Part shown: positions 6,030-7,325 of the stretch, piece after piece
Layout of the letters: every line of letters begins with the position of its first letter
Position numbering within the stretch: position 1 is the stretch's first letter
NCBI GenBank assembly: GCA_023133395.1
Contig: JAGLWO010000527.1
Coordinates: 1 to 7,325, forward strand
Direction: 5' to 3'
Length of the DNA: 7,325 nucleotides
Origin: Candidatus Cloacimonadota bacterium
GTDB lineage: Bacteria > Cloacimonadota > Cloacimonadia > Cloacimonadales > TCS61
Program-made: the position numbers and the translations under genes
The notes under the pieces: model-generated
What the model saw: only the letters and a program-made list of their open reading frames with translations
Databases searched by the model: none
Told to the model about the DNA's origin: nothing

Positions 6030-6785
6030 ATGGATAAAATAAAACAACAGCGAAATTTCATGAAAGCAAATTTCAAAGCGCTTCAAGGAATCCAGACCGA
6101 TCAGATGAAACAGCTTCCTCAACCTTCTCTGGAAAAACCTGCTGAAGAAGGTCATAAATTAATTGAATTAATTCCCATAGAAAAAATAAAGATCAAAAGA
6201 GACACTTTAATTGAAAACATAAAAAACAGGAAAAGCAGAAGAAACTTCTCTAACGAACCTTTAACAGTGGAAGAACTTTCCTTCCTGCTCTGGGCTTCGC
6301 AGGGTGTGAAGGAAGTAATCAAGCGTCTTGACAAAGCCTATGCAACATTAAGAACAGTTCCCTCAGCAGGTGCACGTCATGCCTTTGAGACCTATCTTAT
6401 TATTCATAACGTTTCTGGATTAGAGCCAGGGGTTTATCGATATCTTCCTATTGAACACAAATTGATTTATCTGTACTCAGAAAAAAATCTTAAAGAAAAA
6501 ATTATTGAAGCAACCCTCGGACAGAAGTTTACTGGAAATTGTTCCGTTGTATTCATCTGGAGTTGTGTAGCTTACCGCGGAGAATGGCGTTATCACACTG
6601 CTGCGCATAAAGCAATGCTTCTTGATGCTGGACACATTTGCCAGAATCTTTATCTTGCCTGCGAAGCTATAGATGCCGGAACATGCGCTATTGCTGCCTA
6701 TGATCAGGAAAAAGTTGATAAGATAATTCAAGTTGACGGTGAGGAAGAATATACAATTTATTTAGCACCAGTAGGAAAGTATTAA
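6030..6785 (+). CDS. SagB/ThcOx-type nitroreductase-family oxidoreductase
   Basis: This 251-aa protein is predicted to be an FMN-dependent oxidoreductase of the nitroreductase superfamily, SagB/ThcOx subgroup. Visible motifs in order: NRKSRRNF (66-73, FMN-phosphate binding with R67, S69 and R71), LTVEELSFLLWASQGV (78-93), VPSAGARHAFETYLI (110-124), LDAGHICQNLYLACEAIDAG (198-217) and YLAPVGK (244-250). The first 45 residues are a polar extension without a signal peptide, so it should act in the cytoplasm. GGAGGG three bases before the ATG supports the start. SagB proteins oxidise azolines to azoles in peptide biosynthesis, but no YcaO cyclodehydratase or precursor peptide is present here, so this is more likely a stand-alone family member with an unknown substrate. 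xseA starts 3 nt after its stop, so the two are likely cotranscribed. Family assignment is confident; substrate is unknown. Confidence 0.9.
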   Translation: MDKIKQQRNFMKANFKALQGIQTDQMKQLPQPSLEKPAEEGHKLIELIPIEKIKIKRDTLIENIKNRKSRRNFSNEPLTVEELSFLLWASQGVKEVIKRLDKAYATLRTVPSAGARHAFETYLIIHNVSGLEPGVYRYLPIEHKLIYLYSEKNLKEKIIEATLGQKFTGNCSVVFIWSCVAYRGEWRYHTAAHKAMLLDAGHICQNLYLACEAIDAGTCAIAAYDQEKVDKIIQVDGEEEYTIYLAPVGKY

Positions 6786-6788
6786 ATT

Positions 6789-7325
6789 ATGCCTAAGAAA
6801 GAAAATATTTTCACAGTTTCAGAAGTAAATAAACATATAAAAAATGTGATCGAATCGAACATCCCGAATTTGTTCGTAGAAGGTGAGGTTGCCAATTTCA
6901 CAAAACACAGTTCAGGTCACATATATTTCTCATTGAAGGACGAGAAAAGTACACTTCGTTGTGTGTTCTTCAAAACATATAATTTACTTCTGACTTTTAC
7001 TCCAAAAAATGGGGATAAGGTTATCTGTGCAGGAAAAATAACTGTTTTTGAGAAAGGTGGAAGTTATCAATTAAATATAACCCGAATGATTCCTTCAGGG
7101 ATTGGTGAATTGCAAATTAAATTTGAAGAACTTAAACGTAAACTTTCCGAAGAAGGACTTTTTGACGAACAGTATAAAAAACCTATTCCCCAATTTCCTG
7201 AAACCATTGGTGTAGTTACATCAGCCACAGGAGCAGCAATACAGGATATACGAAATATCATCTCAAGAAGATATCCTACAAAAATCTTCCTCTATCCAGC
7301 AATCGTTCAAGGTGAAAAAGCTCCC
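6789..7325 (+). CDS. xseA: Exodeoxyribonuclease VII large subunit, N-terminal part (cut by window edge)
   Basis: The frame opens at ATG 6789 (MPKKENIFTVSEVNKHIKNV) and stays open to the last base, giving 179 complete codons of a protein usually about 400-450 aa long. Residues about 5-100 match the N-terminal OB-fold that binds single-stranded DNA (FVEGEVANF, HIYFSLKDE, RCVFF, GDKVICAGKI). Residues 101-135 are the linker helix (FEELKRKLSEEGLFDEQYKK). Residues 138-178 begin the nuclease domain with the family signature GVVTSATGAAIQDI (141-154) and YPAIVQGEKAP. The conserved Asp of GAAxxDI is present at 153. With XseB the enzyme degrades single-stranded DNA in repair and recombination, in the cytoplasm. 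The start lies 3 nt after the nitroreductase stop. The only upstream AGGA is about 12 nt away, inside the preceding gene, so translational coupling is likely. xseB, its usual partner, would be expected downstream but is out of view. Confidence 0.95.
   Translation, partial: MPKKENIFTVSEVNKHIKNVIESNIPNLFVEGEVANFTKHSSGHIYFSLKDEKSTLRCVFFKTYNLLLTFTPKNGDKVICAGKITVFEKGGSYQLNITRMIPSGIGELQIKFEELKRKLSEEGLFDEQYKKPIPQFPETIGVVTSATGAAIQDIRNIISRRYPTKIFLYPAIVQGEKAP

Noticed and set aside
6030..6785. Azole-peptide (thiazole/oxazole) biosynthetic cluster based on the SagB-like gene
   Set aside because: No cyclodehydratase, precursor peptide or transporter is visible. The neighbours are xseA and an unrelated divergent operon.
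6152..7261. Minus-strand short frames over the nitroreductase and xseA
   Set aside because: They are antisense to genes with clear family motifs and offer no independent evidence of coding.

Overview
The window looks like a chromosomal segment from a low-GC Gram-negative bacterium that secretes proteins through a type IX-like (T9SS/Por) sorting system. Three consecutive proteins end in the same roughly 90-residue domain. It contains YPNPFNPTT, NxKGQ, VWDGSDENN and SSGIYFY motifs and a basic KKMxLMK-type end. This combination is typical of the Fibrobacterota-Chlorobi-Bacteroidota group and its candidate relatives. My best guess is Cloacimonadota or a neighbouring lineage, but that is inference from protein style, not a database match.

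Layout. Minus strand, read right to left from about 5.88 kb: a secreted 493-aa protein of unknown function (5878-4397), a secreted Asp-box (BNR/Ycf48-like) repeat protein (4385-2277), a secreted protein with about eight tandem beta repeats plus an Fn3-like domain (2247-199), and the first 52 codons of a fourth exported protein (158-1) that runs off the left edge. Gaps between these genes are about 11, 29 and 40 nt, so they probably form one transcription unit making cell-surface or extracellular proteins. A small hairpin lies in the last gap.

A 151-nt divergent intergenic region (5879-6029) separates this unit from two plus-strand cytoplasmic genes: a stand-alone SagB/ThcOx-type nitroreductase (6030-6785) and, three nucleotides later, the 5' part of xseA, exodeoxyribonuclease VII large subunit (6789 to the right edge).

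The main points of interest lie in the secreted cluster. (1) The C-terminal sorting module is conserved at DNA level among three proteins whose bodies are unrelated, including an exact 41-nt match between the first and third genes. This suggests module copying or gene conversion. (2) Arrays of a 7-nt repeat (TGANNAT on the plus strand) sit inside all three coding regions, at two different places in the module. (3) The Asp-box protein shows 6 good repeats plus 1 degenerate, then again 6 plus 1, as expected for two 7-bladed propellers in tandem. I see no CRISPR array, tRNA, rRNA, transposase or phage gene. No clearly new multi-gene system is evident.
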